Shown: in pieces, positions 26,337 to 34,912 of the stretch | Numbering within the stretch: the first letter of the stretch is position 1 | How the letters are laid out: the number at the start of each line of letters is the position of its first letter | NCBI GenBank assembly: GCA_045561055.1 | Contig: JBJKYL010000019.1 | Span: 124,001-188,000 of the forward strand | Reading direction: 5' to 3' | Length of the DNA stretch: 64,000 bases | From: SMWC01 sp045561055 | GTDB lineage: Bacteria; Pseudomonadota; Gammaproteobacteria; Steroidobacterales; Rariloculaceae | The notes under the pieces: model-generated | Seen by the model: the letters and a program-made list of their open reading frames with translations, nothing else | Databases searched by the model: none | What the model was told of the DNA's origin: nothing | Position numbers and translations under genes: made by a program

Positions 26337-27092
26337 TTAGGTTGTTACGTCTGACACCGATTGGCGATAGCGGCAGTAGTCGCAGCGTGCGCTTGCCGCT
26401 GGGATATGGTTCTTATTCAGGCAGCCGTGAATCTCTTCGAGTGTGCTATTTATCCAGTCGTCATGACCGGTATATGGAATAAGCGTAAGTTCGAACTCGA
26501 GTTTCGCGCCGAATACTTCCCTGTCTGTCGCACCATTGGCATAGACGAAGTAACCCGTATTGGACACTTGCAGGCCGTTTCGTCGCAGCAGCCACTGGTA
26601 GATCTCCATCTGTCGCTTGTAGCCCGCATGCCAATCTTTATCGAGCGCGTCAATCGTGTCGTTCTTGGAGGTAGCCTTATAGTCGACGACAATATAGTTA
26701 CCCCCAGGCTCCTGCCAGAGATCGTCGATCGCACCCGTTATGATGAGGTTGGTGTTCTCGTGAAGATGTTGTACGCCAACGAAATTTTTTCGCCAGGCTT
26801 CGAGATTTTCGTGAGGGACAGGTCGTGCCTTGATGCCGTGGGACTCGAGCAATGGATGCTGTGTGTTATGAGCTCGATGGATATCGAACTCCTTTTTCAA
26901 TAGCGTATCGACTGCATTATTCAGGTTGAATGGGAAGCCCGGAGGTCGATCAACGCCCAGACGGCGATCAATATAGAAACATCGTGGGCACTCAATAAAC
27001 CGGTCGATCTTGCTACGGCTAAGCTTAAAGGGCTTGCTGTCTTCCGGCGCGTAGATATTCCGAGTACGTTTACCCTTATAAAAGCCTGCCAT
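26337..27092 (-). CDS. PD-(D/E)XK nuclease-family protein with paired cysteines
   Basis: A 251-residue RecB/Cas4-like nuclease domain protein. The N-terminal LSRSKIDRFIECPRCFYIDR is the family opening. The catalytic core is GAIDDLW (motif II Asp) followed by YIVVDYKAT (the D-x-K motif), then QMEIYQWLLRRNG (motif IV Gln and Tyr). Two Cys pairs (CPRC near residue 37 and CDYC near residue 238) bracket the domain as the 4Fe-4S-ligating cysteines do in Cas4 and AddB, though the 2+2 spacing differs. The gene stands alone between rarA and a cyclophilin gene on the same strand. No cas genes or CRISPR are nearby. Confidence 0.8.
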   Translation of the reverse strand: MAGFYKGKRTRNIYAPEDSKPFKLSRSKIDRFIECPRCFYIDRRLGVDRPPGFPFNLNNAVDTLLKKEFDIHRAHNTQHPLLESHGIKARPVPHENLEAWRKNFVGVQHLHENTNLIITGAIDDLWQEPGGNYIVVDYKATSKNDTIDALDKDWHAGYKRQMEIYQWLLRRNGLQVSNTGYFVYANGATDREVFGAKLEFELTLIPYTGHDDWINSTLEEIHGCLNKNHIPAASARCDYCRYRQSVSDVTT

Positions 27093-27122
27093 GTCTTGAT
27101 CCGTCGGTTGTTGCCCTATCGC

Positions 27123-28301
27123 CTATTGTGATTCCATAAATATTGCCCTTTGTTCGTTCCAGAGGTTGGCGAGGTCCTCTTGCTCTTGAACCGCTCGGTT
27201 GTAGGCAGTAATGGCCAGCTGGCGGTCATCATTAGCAAGATCGTCGTCGTCAACAATATCTTCCAGACATTCGAGGAGTTCGTCGCTTGTTTCGATGAAT
27301 AGCCGGACATTAGTTTGTGTCTCTACCATATTTTCCATCGCCGTATTGCGCGCGTCAGGAATAAGAGGTGTCATTGGAAACTCGCAATCGGATGCAAGTT
27401 GTCTGATCCGTAACTCTTCTTCCGCACGTGCTGCGGCCTCATTCGGGTCGAGTTCGCGAGTGAGCGATAACGCTTGCAGGTAGGTTTCGCTCGTTGGGTC
27501 TGCGATGCGTAAATACTCACCGAGCGACTCGATAGCCGCAGGGTTGCGGTCGAGAGCCGCCAACACCCGTGCTTCCGAAAACAACAGTTCCGCATCTAGC
27601 TCGCCACAAGCAGCCCGATATTCGTTAAAGGCGGCCGCCGCAGCCGCATTATCCCTCGCACTGACCGCTGTCTGGATATCATTCACAAGTGCGTTGTGGC
27701 GCTCTTCAGTCGATAACGTCGGGTAACGATCCTCCACGATGCGCGCCATGGATGTAACCGCGATTAGCGGTTCCGTTACCTCGGTTGGGAAGGGTCCGCC
27801 GGCTCCAGTCGGCAGCGCTGCGATATTATCGATAACCGACATTCCGTCCGCTACCCGGCCGAAAACTGTGTAACCCCATTCGTCCCCGCGCGCGTTGAGC
27901 GAGTTATTGTTTGATAGATTGACATAGAATTGCGATGTCGCTGAGTGTGGGTCTGCAGTTCGTGCAGCAGATAATGTGCCGCGTGAGTTTTCGAGGCCGT
28001 TCTTAGATTCGTTTGGCACGGGATTCATCAGCTGTTTGGTGCGAAAATCCCGATTGTAGCCGCCGCCCTGGACGACGAAGCCCTCGATCACGCGATGAAA
28101 AACTGTACCGGTGTAATAGCCCCGTTCTACGTAACCTAGAAAATTTTCTGCGTGAGCAGGCGCTTGCGCATCAAATAATTCGATAGTGAATCTGCCAAGA
28201 TCCGTACAGACCGCTACGTTAGTCGCACCCGCTGGACTAATAAAACTTAGAGCTACGAGTGAGGCGTACAGCGTGTTACGCACGCTCAGTATTGACTTCA
28301 T
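27123..28301 (-). CDS. Periplasmic cyclophilin-type peptidyl-prolyl isomerase with C-terminal helical extension
   Basis: A 392-residue prolyl isomerase. The signal peptide ends at SPAGA. The cyclophilin domain (about residues 27-190) contains YTGTVFHRVIEGFVVQGGGY, SQFYVNLSNN and YTVFGRVADGMSVID, with the active-site Arg in FHRV. The usual active-site aromatic GTLSMA is here GTLSAART. The remaining 200 residues are helical, acidic and repeat-like (AFNEYRAACGELDAELL), possibly a TPR-like module for substrate or partner binding. It lies 30 bp upstream of the nuclease gene on the same strand. Confidence 0.9.
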   Translation of the reverse strand: MKSILSVRNTLYASLVALSFISPAGATNVAVCTDLGRFTIELFDAQAPAHAENFLGYVERGYYTGTVFHRVIEGFVVQGGGYNRDFRTKQLMNPVPNESKNGLENSRGTLSAARTADPHSATSQFYVNLSNNNSLNARGDEWGYTVFGRVADGMSVIDNIAALPTGAGGPFPTEVTEPLIAVTSMARIVEDRYPTLSTEERHNALVNDIQTAVSARDNAAAAAAFNEYRAACGELDAELLFSEARVLAALDRNPAAIESLGEYLRIADPTSETYLQALSLTRELDPNEAAARAEEELRIRQLASDCEFPMTPLIPDARNTAMENMVETQTNVRLFIETSDELLECLEDIVDDDDLANDDRQLAITAYNRAVQEQEDLANLWNEQRAIFMESQ

Positions 28302-28496
28302 CGTTTATTCCTCAGTGTGTTATCGCAGTAGGATAACCGTAGCGCCCAAGTCCAGGGTTGGTCAATGGTTACCGATCATTTTATTGTTTAGCTGAAGATA
28401 GAAGAGGTACTTTTGTCCGTGACATTAACCAACGACTCCCGTTATTAGTCGGCGTGATAAGATCTCCTATAGTAGCTAAATTTTTTTTGGATTCTT

Positions 28497-29528
28497 ATGA
28501 AAACTTTATTAACGTTATCCCTTAGCCTGGTTATCGTTTCGAGCCAGGCGAAAGCTCACCACTCCTTCGCAGCCTCTTTCGTCGATACCGAAATTGTCCG
28601 AGAGGGCGTAGTAAACCGTTATATATTCAAAAACCCGCATGTTCTTTTTTATATGACGGTTACGGACGAGGATGGTGAGGAGACTGAATGGATGGTCGAA
28701 GGCAGTGCGGCGACGAGCCTGAGATCGGCTGGCTGGTCTAATGAAACGATTCAACTGGGAGAGCACGTACGTATTACTGGCCGCGCTGGCCGCGATAATA
28801 AGCCGATGATTTCGATGGGTAATGTTGAAGTGCTCGATCCCGAAACGCGTGCTGTTCTTCGTAACCCGACCGTTCGCGGCGGCTTTTTTCTTCCTAATCA
28901 GAATAACGCTGACATTATCTCCATACCACTGTTACTTGCCGATGGCCGGCCGAATTTAAGGGGCGATTGGGGGCGTGGTCGAGGCGGGCCTAGCTTCCGT
29001 AATCATCGTGCGCCACCATTCAATGAAACGGGTATTGCGCTGCAAGAGCAATGGGATCCGGTGGACGATCCACAGGTAGCATGCGAAAACCCGAGCCTTC
29101 CTCGCCAGGGGGGCTATACGCCACATCCGGTTCGGATTGAGCAGTTCGACGATCGCGTTGTTATCTCATACGAGGAATACGGTGGGACTCGAACTGTTTA
29201 CTTTGACGGTAGAGATGCTGGTAGCGTCGGCGACTCGCTTGTGAAGCTTGGGCGTTCCGTTGCGCGTTACGAAGATGACAAGCTAATTATTGAGTCAACG
29301 CATATACTTGCCGGTCCTACCGGACAATACGGTAACCAACTGAGTGACCAGACGACGACTGTAGAAACGTATCGACGGCTTGATGATCCCACGCAAGGAC
29401 CAATGGTTGAGATGGAGATGATCATCAACGACCCAATACACCTCTACGAGCCTTGGGAGATGGTGTGGAAGAAACTCTATGTCGAGAACTATGAGTTCAT
29501 TGCTGTGGAGTGCCATGCGCCGTACTAG
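28497..29528 (+). CDS. DUF6152-type secreted protein, paralogue A
   Basis: A 343-residue exported protein of unknown function. The signal peptide ends AKA and the mature chain would begin HHSFAASF. The N-terminal domain (to about residue 110) is the DUF6152 type, an OB-like beta domain with FKNPHVLFY, an SLRSAGWS segment and LGEHVRITGRAG. The C-terminal domain shares PVRIEQFDDRVVISYEEY and the LGRSVARYEDDKLIIES pattern with the other paralogues. The His-His at the predicted mature N-terminus and the Asn-Pro-His motif recur in all four copies. Metal binding is a guess. AT-rich upstream region. Confidence 0.75.
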   Translation: MKTLLTLSLSLVIVSSQAKAHHSFAASFVDTEIVREGVVNRYIFKNPHVLFYMTVTDEDGEETEWMVEGSAATSLRSAGWSNETIQLGEHVRITGRAGRDNKPMISMGNVEVLDPETRAVLRNPTVRGGFFLPNQNNADIISIPLLLADGRPNLRGDWGRGRGGPSFRNHRAPPFNETGIALQEQWDPVDDPQVACENPSLPRQGGYTPHPVRIEQFDDRVVISYEEYGGTRTVYFDGRDAGSVGDSLVKLGRSVARYEDDKLIIESTHILAGPTGQYGNQLSDQTTTVETYRRLDDPTQGPMVEMEMIINDPIHLYEPWEMVWKKLYVENYEFIAVECHAPY

Positions 29529-29638
29529 ATAGAAAAACTATCTAGGTCCACGCTATTAGCTCGGTTGGGCTAACGTTCGGATATAGCGTTAAGTTAGGGT
29601 TATTCTAGTCTCCTAGCGGAAGCCGGTCGAACTTAGCT

Positions 29639-30268
29639 TCAAGCTTGTGATTCCTTTTTAGCAAAGGATTCGTAGTTCCACTCGTTCTGCGAGTTTGAAA
29701 AAACGTAGGCGACTCGTCTGGAGACAAAGAAATATCGACACCAGATAGAGAAACTGATAACGGTAGCAATATCGAACTGTAAAGTATCCAGCTCTGTAAA
29801 GAAGTAATAGTTAATTACGCCTTTCCAAATTGCGGTAACGATAGACGCAGCTAAAACGTAACGGAGTACATCTAATCTACGTTTACTACGCTGTGACTTA
29901 AAAAGTAAACGTGTAGAAAAAATGATCTCTAAGATAAATGCTAATAAAGTGGGGCCGATACTAAGAACATACAAAGTATATAAGGCGGGAGCTTCCCATC
30001 CCGACGGACTGAGAAGCTCAAAATCTGTTATAGCAAGGCTTATAATAAGGCCTGTATAAAGAGTAAAATAGTAAAAGAACAACCATCCACCAAGAGGCTT
30101 CCGTTTAGACCAGAAAGCTATTGCTAGCCAGAGCAATGCTCCACTGCGGTTGATTTCGCCGGGAGTGAGCAGGCCTTCAGCGTGCTGAGCGAGAACGGGT
30201 AGCGAGGCTAAAAGTAGTAATGTAAGACTAGCGGCTTTTACCGTCGTCCCTTTTGGCTGTGTTTTCAT
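29639..30268 (-). CDS. Multi-pass membrane protein, DUF2569-like
   Basis: A 209-residue membrane protein. After a signal-like N-terminus (LTLLLLASLPVLAQ) come about four more hydrophobic segments. KPLGGWLFFYYFTLYTGLII resembles the opening of the DUF2569 family (IGGWL), and the C-terminal RYFFVSRRVAYVFSN resembles that family's closing SxRVxxTF. The likeness is modest. AT-rich, with many TTA and ATA codons compared with the heme operon. Stands alone between two DUF6152 genes. Function unknown. Confidence 0.6.
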   Translation of the reverse strand: MKTQPKGTTVKAASLTLLLLASLPVLAQHAEGLLTPGEINRSGALLWLAIAFWSKRKPLGGWLFFYYFTLYTGLIISLAITDFELLSPSGWEAPALYTLYVLSIGPTLLAFILEIIFSTRLLFKSQRSKRRLDVLRYVLAASIVTAIWKGVINYYFFTELDTLQFDIATVISFSIWCRYFFVSRRVAYVFSNSQNEWNYESFAKKESQA

Positions 30269-30340
30269 AATGCGTAATTTTGTGTGTAACGTTTGTTAAA
30301 AAACTAGGTGGGGTTTGTGCTAGCGAGTCCGTATAGGTGG

Positions 30341-31390
30341 TCAATCATCGACCGTGCAGTTGTACGGCTTGATTTCCTGGCCGGGCACCCAGTCCCAATG
30401 TAGGTCTGGCATAGTAATCGGTTCTGTGAAGGTTTTCGGATCTACCACTGTCGCTGTCCAATCCAGGCGCGTGTTGTTCTCGCTAAATGTGAAGTGTTCT
30501 ACGATTTCCACATCTTGACTTTGGGGGATGCCCTGATCGTTGAAGTAGGGATAGTTAATCCGGTTAGTTTCTACTATCAGCGTATTTCTGTCCCATCGGC
30601 CGACGGAGTGTCCTAAGGGTGAATACGGTGCGCGGTCATTGTTGGTAGCCGCCAAGTGGATCGTCCGCGTGTTATCCCATTCCTCAATACGGAGAAAAAT
30701 TTCATCGCCTCCGTCGACAAATTCTATCGGGAAAGGCATCAGCATCGCTTCGGGCATGCCGGCCGGTATGCATCGTGCCGCAAAGTCATCAGTCTCCTGA
30801 TCCCAATCGCTTAGGGCGAGCTGAGCCGATTCCGTTAATGGGTGAACCCTGGCCCACCATTCTCTGACGTCTCGTAACCAATGCCGGTCACGGTTGGTCC
30901 AGACTCGAAAGATACCGGTTACGTTACGCTCTACCGTATCGATTGCCGCGGAAGGGGCGCTATCGCGAACGGTTCCTGAATTCGTAACTATAAGCCCGAA
31001 TGCGGTTGCGGACTCTTCATTGAGCACGACAATTTGACCGTCTTCCAATCGAACGGAAACGGGCTGAAGCGTGTTTTCATAGACACTTGATAGGTGGCCT
31101 GAGAGTTGGATTTGATCTCCGGGACTGACTATCGCCTGACTGATACCAGCACGCTCCATAGCGTTAACCGACATACCTTCCACTGTCCAGTGCCTCTCCC
31201 CGGCATCATCGGTGACTCTGACTGTCAGACGAACATGAGGGTTTCTCCAAAATACGGCAGTGACTTGACCTTCTAGTTCTATCAGCCGACTCTGGTCATA
31301 ACCTAGTAACGTATGGTGTCCGAATCCCGCGACAGGTAGTAACGTGAAGGCCACTAAAGATAATCGGCTTAAAATTTTGGCATCAAACAT
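30341..31390 (-). CDS. DUF6152-type secreted protein, paralogue B
   Basis: A 349-residue exported protein. The signal peptide ends AGFG and the mature chain starts HHTLLGYDQ. The family pieces are IELEGQVTAVFWRNPHVRL, MERAGIS and GDQIQLSGHL in the N-terminal domain. IPAGMPEAMLMPFPIEFVD, RIEEWDNTRTIHL and LGHSVGRWDRNTLIVETN form the C-terminal domain, which ends VEHFTFSENNTRLDW and KPYNC. Closest in pattern to paralogue C at 34913. Unknown function. It is transcribed away from the tRNA that follows. Confidence 0.75.
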   Translation of the reverse strand: MFDAKILSRLSLVAFTLLPVAGFGHHTLLGYDQSRLIELEGQVTAVFWRNPHVRLTVRVTDDAGERHWTVEGMSVNAMERAGISQAIVSPGDQIQLSGHLSSVYENTLQPVSVRLEDGQIVVLNEESATAFGLIVTNSGTVRDSAPSAAIDTVERNVTGIFRVWTNRDRHWLRDVREWWARVHPLTESAQLALSDWDQETDDFAARCIPAGMPEAMLMPFPIEFVDGGDEIFLRIEEWDNTRTIHLAATNNDRAPYSPLGHSVGRWDRNTLIVETNRINYPYFNDQGIPQSQDVEIVEHFTFSENNTRLDWTATVVDPKTFTEPITMPDLHWDWVPGQEIKPYNCTVDD

Positions 31391-31470
31391 CCTGCTTCCC
31401 CTGAAATGATCGCTCTATCGCCCAAAGTCTGGATTTATTATCCGCGAAGATACAGCCTGTAGGAATAGAC

Positions 31471-31500
31471 TTGTTAATGATATCTTCAGCGTTGTATCGT
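31471..31500 (+). promoter_or_regulatory. Candidate promoter of tRNA-Arg
   Basis: TTGTTA at 31471-31476 and TATCGT at 31495-31500 are separated by 18 bp and end 18 bases before the tRNA. Match to sigma-70 consensus is moderate. Confidence 0.4.
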
Positions 31501-31518
31501 CTTGCTAATTACAAAGCC

Positions 31519-31595
31519 GCGCCCGTAGCTCAGCTGGATAGAGTACCTGGCTTCGAACCAGGTGGTCGGGAGTTCGAATCTCTCCGGGCGCGCCA
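31519..31595 (+). tRNA. tRNA-Arg (anticodon TCG)
   Basis: A 77-base cloverleaf with acceptor arms GCGCCCG and CGGGCGC pairing perfectly, then discriminator G and an encoded CCA. The D arm is AGCTCAGCTGGATAGAGT. The anticodon stem CCTGG/CCAGG has a loop CTTCGAA, anticodon TCG, so it reads CGA (and CGN by wobble) arginine codons. The T arm is GTTCGAATC. All expected features are intact. A metallo-hydrolase gene starts 27 bases after the CCA. Confidence 0.97.
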
Positions 31596-31622
31596 TCTAA
31601 TCAAAGGGTTAGGAGTTTTTTT

Positions 31623-33059
31623 GTGATAAATAGAGTTTTCGCGTCAATCGCAGCATTGGTCTTCGTCTTCGTTAGTTTCGTGTCAGCCGTTCTGGCGCAG
31701 CCAAGCCCCGCAACGCAGAGGCTTGCCGAGCGCAACCGGATGTTCGAGCCGCAGATTATCGAGGCGGCAAAAGGCGTGTACACGGCTATTGGCTATCAGG
31801 TGACATCCAACACGATGATCGTCGGTGATGATGGCGTCGTGATCGTCGATCCAGGGGCGGGGCCATTGGGAGCGGCGCGAGTGCGGCAGGAATTCGAGAA
31901 GATATCCAGCAAGCCCGTCAAGGCAATTATTTACACGCACGGTCATGGCGACCACAGCAACGGTGCCCGCACCTTCTTCGACGAAGGGTCGGGGGTGCAG
32001 ATCTGGCAGCGGTCAAACTACCATTCGGAACAAAACCGTAACCGGGAGACTGGCCTCGTTGGCAGAGTGCGCCTCTCGAGTACACAGGGAGACGATCTGC
32101 CAGACGAGCAGAGGATGGGACTCGGCGTTTCGTTTCCTCCCTTTCCTCCCAGCCGTCCGGCAGGCAATAGCATGATGGTGGATGGATCAAGGGCGGGCAC
32201 GCCAGCTCCAACGCCCGTTTATGTGAAGGCAATGGCCGGCACCATCACTCCAACGCACCTGTTCAGTGAAGAACGCAAAGCCCTCAATATTGCCGGAATT
32301 TCAATTGAGTTGGTCGCGGCGCCGGGTGAGACTGATGACCAGCTGTATGTCTGGCTGCCGGAACAACGCGTGGTTTTCGCCGGCGACAATTTCGTCCAGT
32401 CTTGGCCGAACGTGTATCCCTTACGAGGCACGGCTCGGCGATCGGTCACAGACTGGATCGCAAGCCTAGGAAAAATGATCGACGAGAACCCGCTGGTGCT
32501 CGTGGGCGGTCATACTACGCCAATGAACGATGCCGTTAAGGTGCTGAGCAATTACCGCGACGCGCTGAAATGGGTCTACGATAGGACCTTAGAAGGAGCG
32601 GCCCTGTATATGACGCCCGACGACCTCGTTGAGTACGCGGCGCTGCCGGAGCAATACGCGGATCTCGATTACCTGGCTGATTACTATGGCGGTGTCGCGG
32701 GGACGGTGCGCGACATCTACGCCCAGAACCTCGGCTGGTTTGATGGCAATCCGCTGAACCTGCACCGCGAGAGCCCGGTTCGGCAGGCGCAGCGCGTCGC
32801 GGACCTTGCTGGCGGTGTGGGCGAATTGCTGCGCAAGGCCCGTGCTGCGATGAGCGCCGGTGACGAGATCGGTGCCGCGCAATTGGCATGGCATGTCACG
32901 GCCTTGCAGCCGGATGACCCCGAGGCCTGGCAGCTGTTGGGGGAGTCGCTTGCGATTGTCGGCGAAGAAACATTCAACACTCCGACCCGGAACTACACGC
33001 TGTCATCGTCGAACAGATATCTACAACGCGCGGCCCAATTGCAGGGTGCCACTAACTAA
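31623..33059 (+). CDS. Exported metallo-beta-lactamase-fold hydrolase, alkyl-sulfatase type
   Basis: A 478-residue protein with a signal peptide ending near AVLAQ. The MBL domain carries the zinc motif YTHGHGDHSNGAR, GETDDQLYVWLP and the metal-bridging Asp in VVFAGDNF. The later GGHTTPMNDA and the region after about residue 330 match the dimerisation domain of linear primary alkyl sulfatases, and the C-terminus ends with a helical pair containing AWHVTALQPDDPEAW. The GTG start has GTTAGGAG seven bases upstream. GC content is visibly higher than in the neighbouring genes, and it abuts the tRNA 3' end. Sulfatase activity is plausible but unproven. Confidence 0.85.
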   Translation: MINRVFASIAALVFVFVSFVSAVLAQPSPATQRLAERNRMFEPQIIEAAKGVYTAIGYQVTSNTMIVGDDGVVIVDPGAGPLGAARVRQEFEKISSKPVKAIIYTHGHGDHSNGARTFFDEGSGVQIWQRSNYHSEQNRNRETGLVGRVRLSSTQGDDLPDEQRMGLGVSFPPFPPSRPAGNSMMVDGSRAGTPAPTPVYVKAMAGTITPTHLFSEERKALNIAGISIELVAAPGETDDQLYVWLPEQRVVFAGDNFVQSWPNVYPLRGTARRSVTDWIASLGKMIDENPLVLVGGHTTPMNDAVKVLSNYRDALKWVYDRTLEGAALYMTPDDLVEYAALPEQYADLDYLADYYGGVAGTVRDIYAQNLGWFDGNPLNLHRESPVRQAQRVADLAGGVGELLRKARAAMSAGDEIGAAQLAWHVTALQPDDPEAWQLLGESLAIVGEETFNTPTRNYTLSSSNRYLQRAAQLQGATN

Positions 33060-33072
33060 CTAACTAACTAAC
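33051..33072 (+). repeat. ACTA tetranucleotide tandem repeat over the stop codon
   Basis: Five and a half copies of ACTA span the stop codon of the metallo-hydrolase gene. A length change by one unit before the stop would alter only the last residues. Confidence 0.8.
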
Positions 33073-33288
33073 GAACGGGGAAGAACATGCTACGGAGGCA
33101 AGACCCGCAATACCTGTTGCCACTATCCCAAGGTGATTGGGGTGCCAGCAAGCTTGTCAGTTTCTCCTCCAGCTCGATCTGGATCTCTGCAGCCGAATGC
33201 TGAGGCACCACAGCCCCTATACGCTCGTAAGTGCCTCGGTCCTAATCAGCGGACTCGCTGCTCAGGAGGAATGAGTAGATAATAATAT

Positions 33289-33303
33289 CGTTAACGGTTA
33301 ACG
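33289..33303. repeat. Perfect 7-bp inverted repeat (CGTTAAC-G-GTTAACG)
   Basis: The arms flank a single central G and overlap the stop codon of the ADP-ribosylglycohydrolase gene. Too short for a terminator and no T tract follows. May be a protein-binding site or chance. Confidence 0.4.
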
Positions 33304-34818
33304 AAACCCGACATTGGGTATGTGCCAAAGATTATTCACCAGGTCGACGCCACCACCCATCTCTTCCTGCACCACTCTGTCGACGATAAACACGCCTTTC
33401 TCGGCCATGGCCTGAAATGTATCGATGCCATCATTAAGGAAGCCACCACGCGTCCTGTGGATGTTGAAGCGATCGGCAAACGTTTGGTCGAAAGCGCGTT
33501 CGACTCCCTCTTTGCCAAGCATGAAGCCGAGTAATCCACCCCACGTTGCGGCTGGATTGTCCGAGTCCCAGCCCGCTAGGACAGCGATTTTGACGGTTTC
33601 CTGGAAATCGCCCTCGCCGTAGAGCAGGCTGACAATGCTTGCTGCGAAATTAATGCCTGCAGCGAAGCAGCCCTCGCAGCGCACAAAAGTTTCGTAGAAG
33701 GGGTTATTAGCAAGGTCGCTAGTGTCAGGTAGCAGCTTTGTAGATGTAATGTCGTAGCCGTCTAGCTGGTTGACCTGGTAGCGAACATAGACGTCGTCCC
33801 TTGCCTGCTCCCAAGGTACGCCCGACTCGTAACGGCTCTTCACGAAATCGAACATTTTTGCTGTATAGGAGTTATCCGGTAATCGAAGTCGGGCCGTATC
33901 CGCCATCCACTGTATCTGGTCTCTTATTGACAGGCCCTGATCGACTGATGATGCGAGTGAATGCATCTCCACATAAAATTCAGCTGCCCACTCCGCATTT
34001 TCATAAGCTGTTACACGGATTGGTAGATGTGCCATTTCGAGCGCGACATCGGGACGCGCCGGCGCGAACAGACCGAAAATTTCAGTCGTAAGTTGCGCAT
34101 CTATCATGTCGTAGAAGAAATTATTGACGGGGTCGCTGGTTGCAGGTGGTATCAAACCTTTTTCGAGCATCAGATCATGCGCCTCCTGATTCGATACCCA
34201 GAGATAGTTCTCAGGGTGACCATTACGTGTAAATGGCGTATTTTCATCAGAATAAATATGGGTGAGCCAACCATCGCGTATCTGTTCGCCACTGAGCATG
34301 CTAGTCCCGTGTTCGAATAGCAGGTGTTGATAGATATACTCGATATCCGTATCGTCGTCGGCGCCCCAGATCTGAGATTCACCTCTTAGCACCCAATCGA
34401 TTGTGTTGAATATCTCGCCTGGGCCTGGTTCGGTGCCTATTCTGCCCCTGTGATTTGGTTGGTCAGGCTGTCCCCAATCCGCCCGTGTATAAAAAGGGCC
34501 TCCATTCGGCCCGTCTCCACCGATCCTGTCCATTTCAGTCACCAGGCCCGTCCAGTTGGCAATGGACTGGCCGAGCCAGAACCCATGAAGCTTCTCGAGG
34601 TAAGCCTGTCGCGAAACAGCTACGTCATCCGGCGCCGGAGTATAGGAAAGGTATTGCATCGATGGATTGACCAGGTTCGCGCTGTCATTTGTGGAAAGGG
34701 TAGCTGGATCTGCAGCCTGTGACTCATCCAGGCGGGATTGATCATCACATCCAAACAAGATCAAGGCGATCGTCGGGAACAAGCTAATTCTGATCATTGT
34801 TCGTTTTATTTTTATCAT
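33298..34818 (-). CDS. ADP-ribosylglycohydrolase-family lipoprotein
   Basis: A 506-residue protein with a lipobox (LILFGC) after a short hydrophobic segment, so it should be anchored in the envelope. The ADP-ribosylglycohydrolase fold is indicated by YLEKLHGFWLGQSIANW, the acidic metal loop WGADDDTDIEYI, VRCEGCFAAGINFAASIVSLLYG and AGWDSDNPAATWGGLLG, where classical members have GGDTDT. The two magnesium-binding Asp clusters are thus present with altered spacing residues. Family members remove ADP-ribose from proteins or small molecules in the cytosol, so an extracytoplasmic member probably acts on a different glycosidic substrate. ATG at 34797 is an alternative start. Confidence 0.82.
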   Translation of the reverse strand: MIKIKRTMIRISLFPTIALILFGCDDQSRLDESQAADPATLSTNDSANLVNPSMQYLSYTPAPDDVAVSRQAYLEKLHGFWLGQSIANWTGLVTEMDRIGGDGPNGGPFYTRADWGQPDQPNHRGRIGTEPGPGEIFNTIDWVLRGESQIWGADDDTDIEYIYQHLLFEHGTSMLSGEQIRDGWLTHIYSDENTPFTRNGHPENYLWVSNQEAHDLMLEKGLIPPATSDPVNNFFYDMIDAQLTTEIFGLFAPARPDVALEMAHLPIRVTAYENAEWAAEFYVEMHSLASSVDQGLSIRDQIQWMADTARLRLPDNSYTAKMFDFVKSRYESGVPWEQARDDVYVRYQVNQLDGYDITSTKLLPDTSDLANNPFYETFVRCEGCFAAGINFAASIVSLLYGEGDFQETVKIAVLAGWDSDNPAATWGGLLGFMLGKEGVERAFDQTFADRFNIHRTRGGFLNDGIDTFQAMAEKGVFIVDRVVQEEMGGGVDLVNNLWHIPNVGFR

Positions 34819-34912
34819 TATCTGTCCATCCTTCCGGAATTTGTTTTTTTTGGCAGGCCTTTCTATGTTTAGGTATATTTTAAGTTAATTTTACTATTGC
34901 TTGGGGGCAGTT

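Noticed and set aside
26361..26903. 180-residue plus-strand frame opposite the PD-(D/E)XK gene
   Set aside because: Antisense to a frame with clear nuclease motifs; no family signal of its own.
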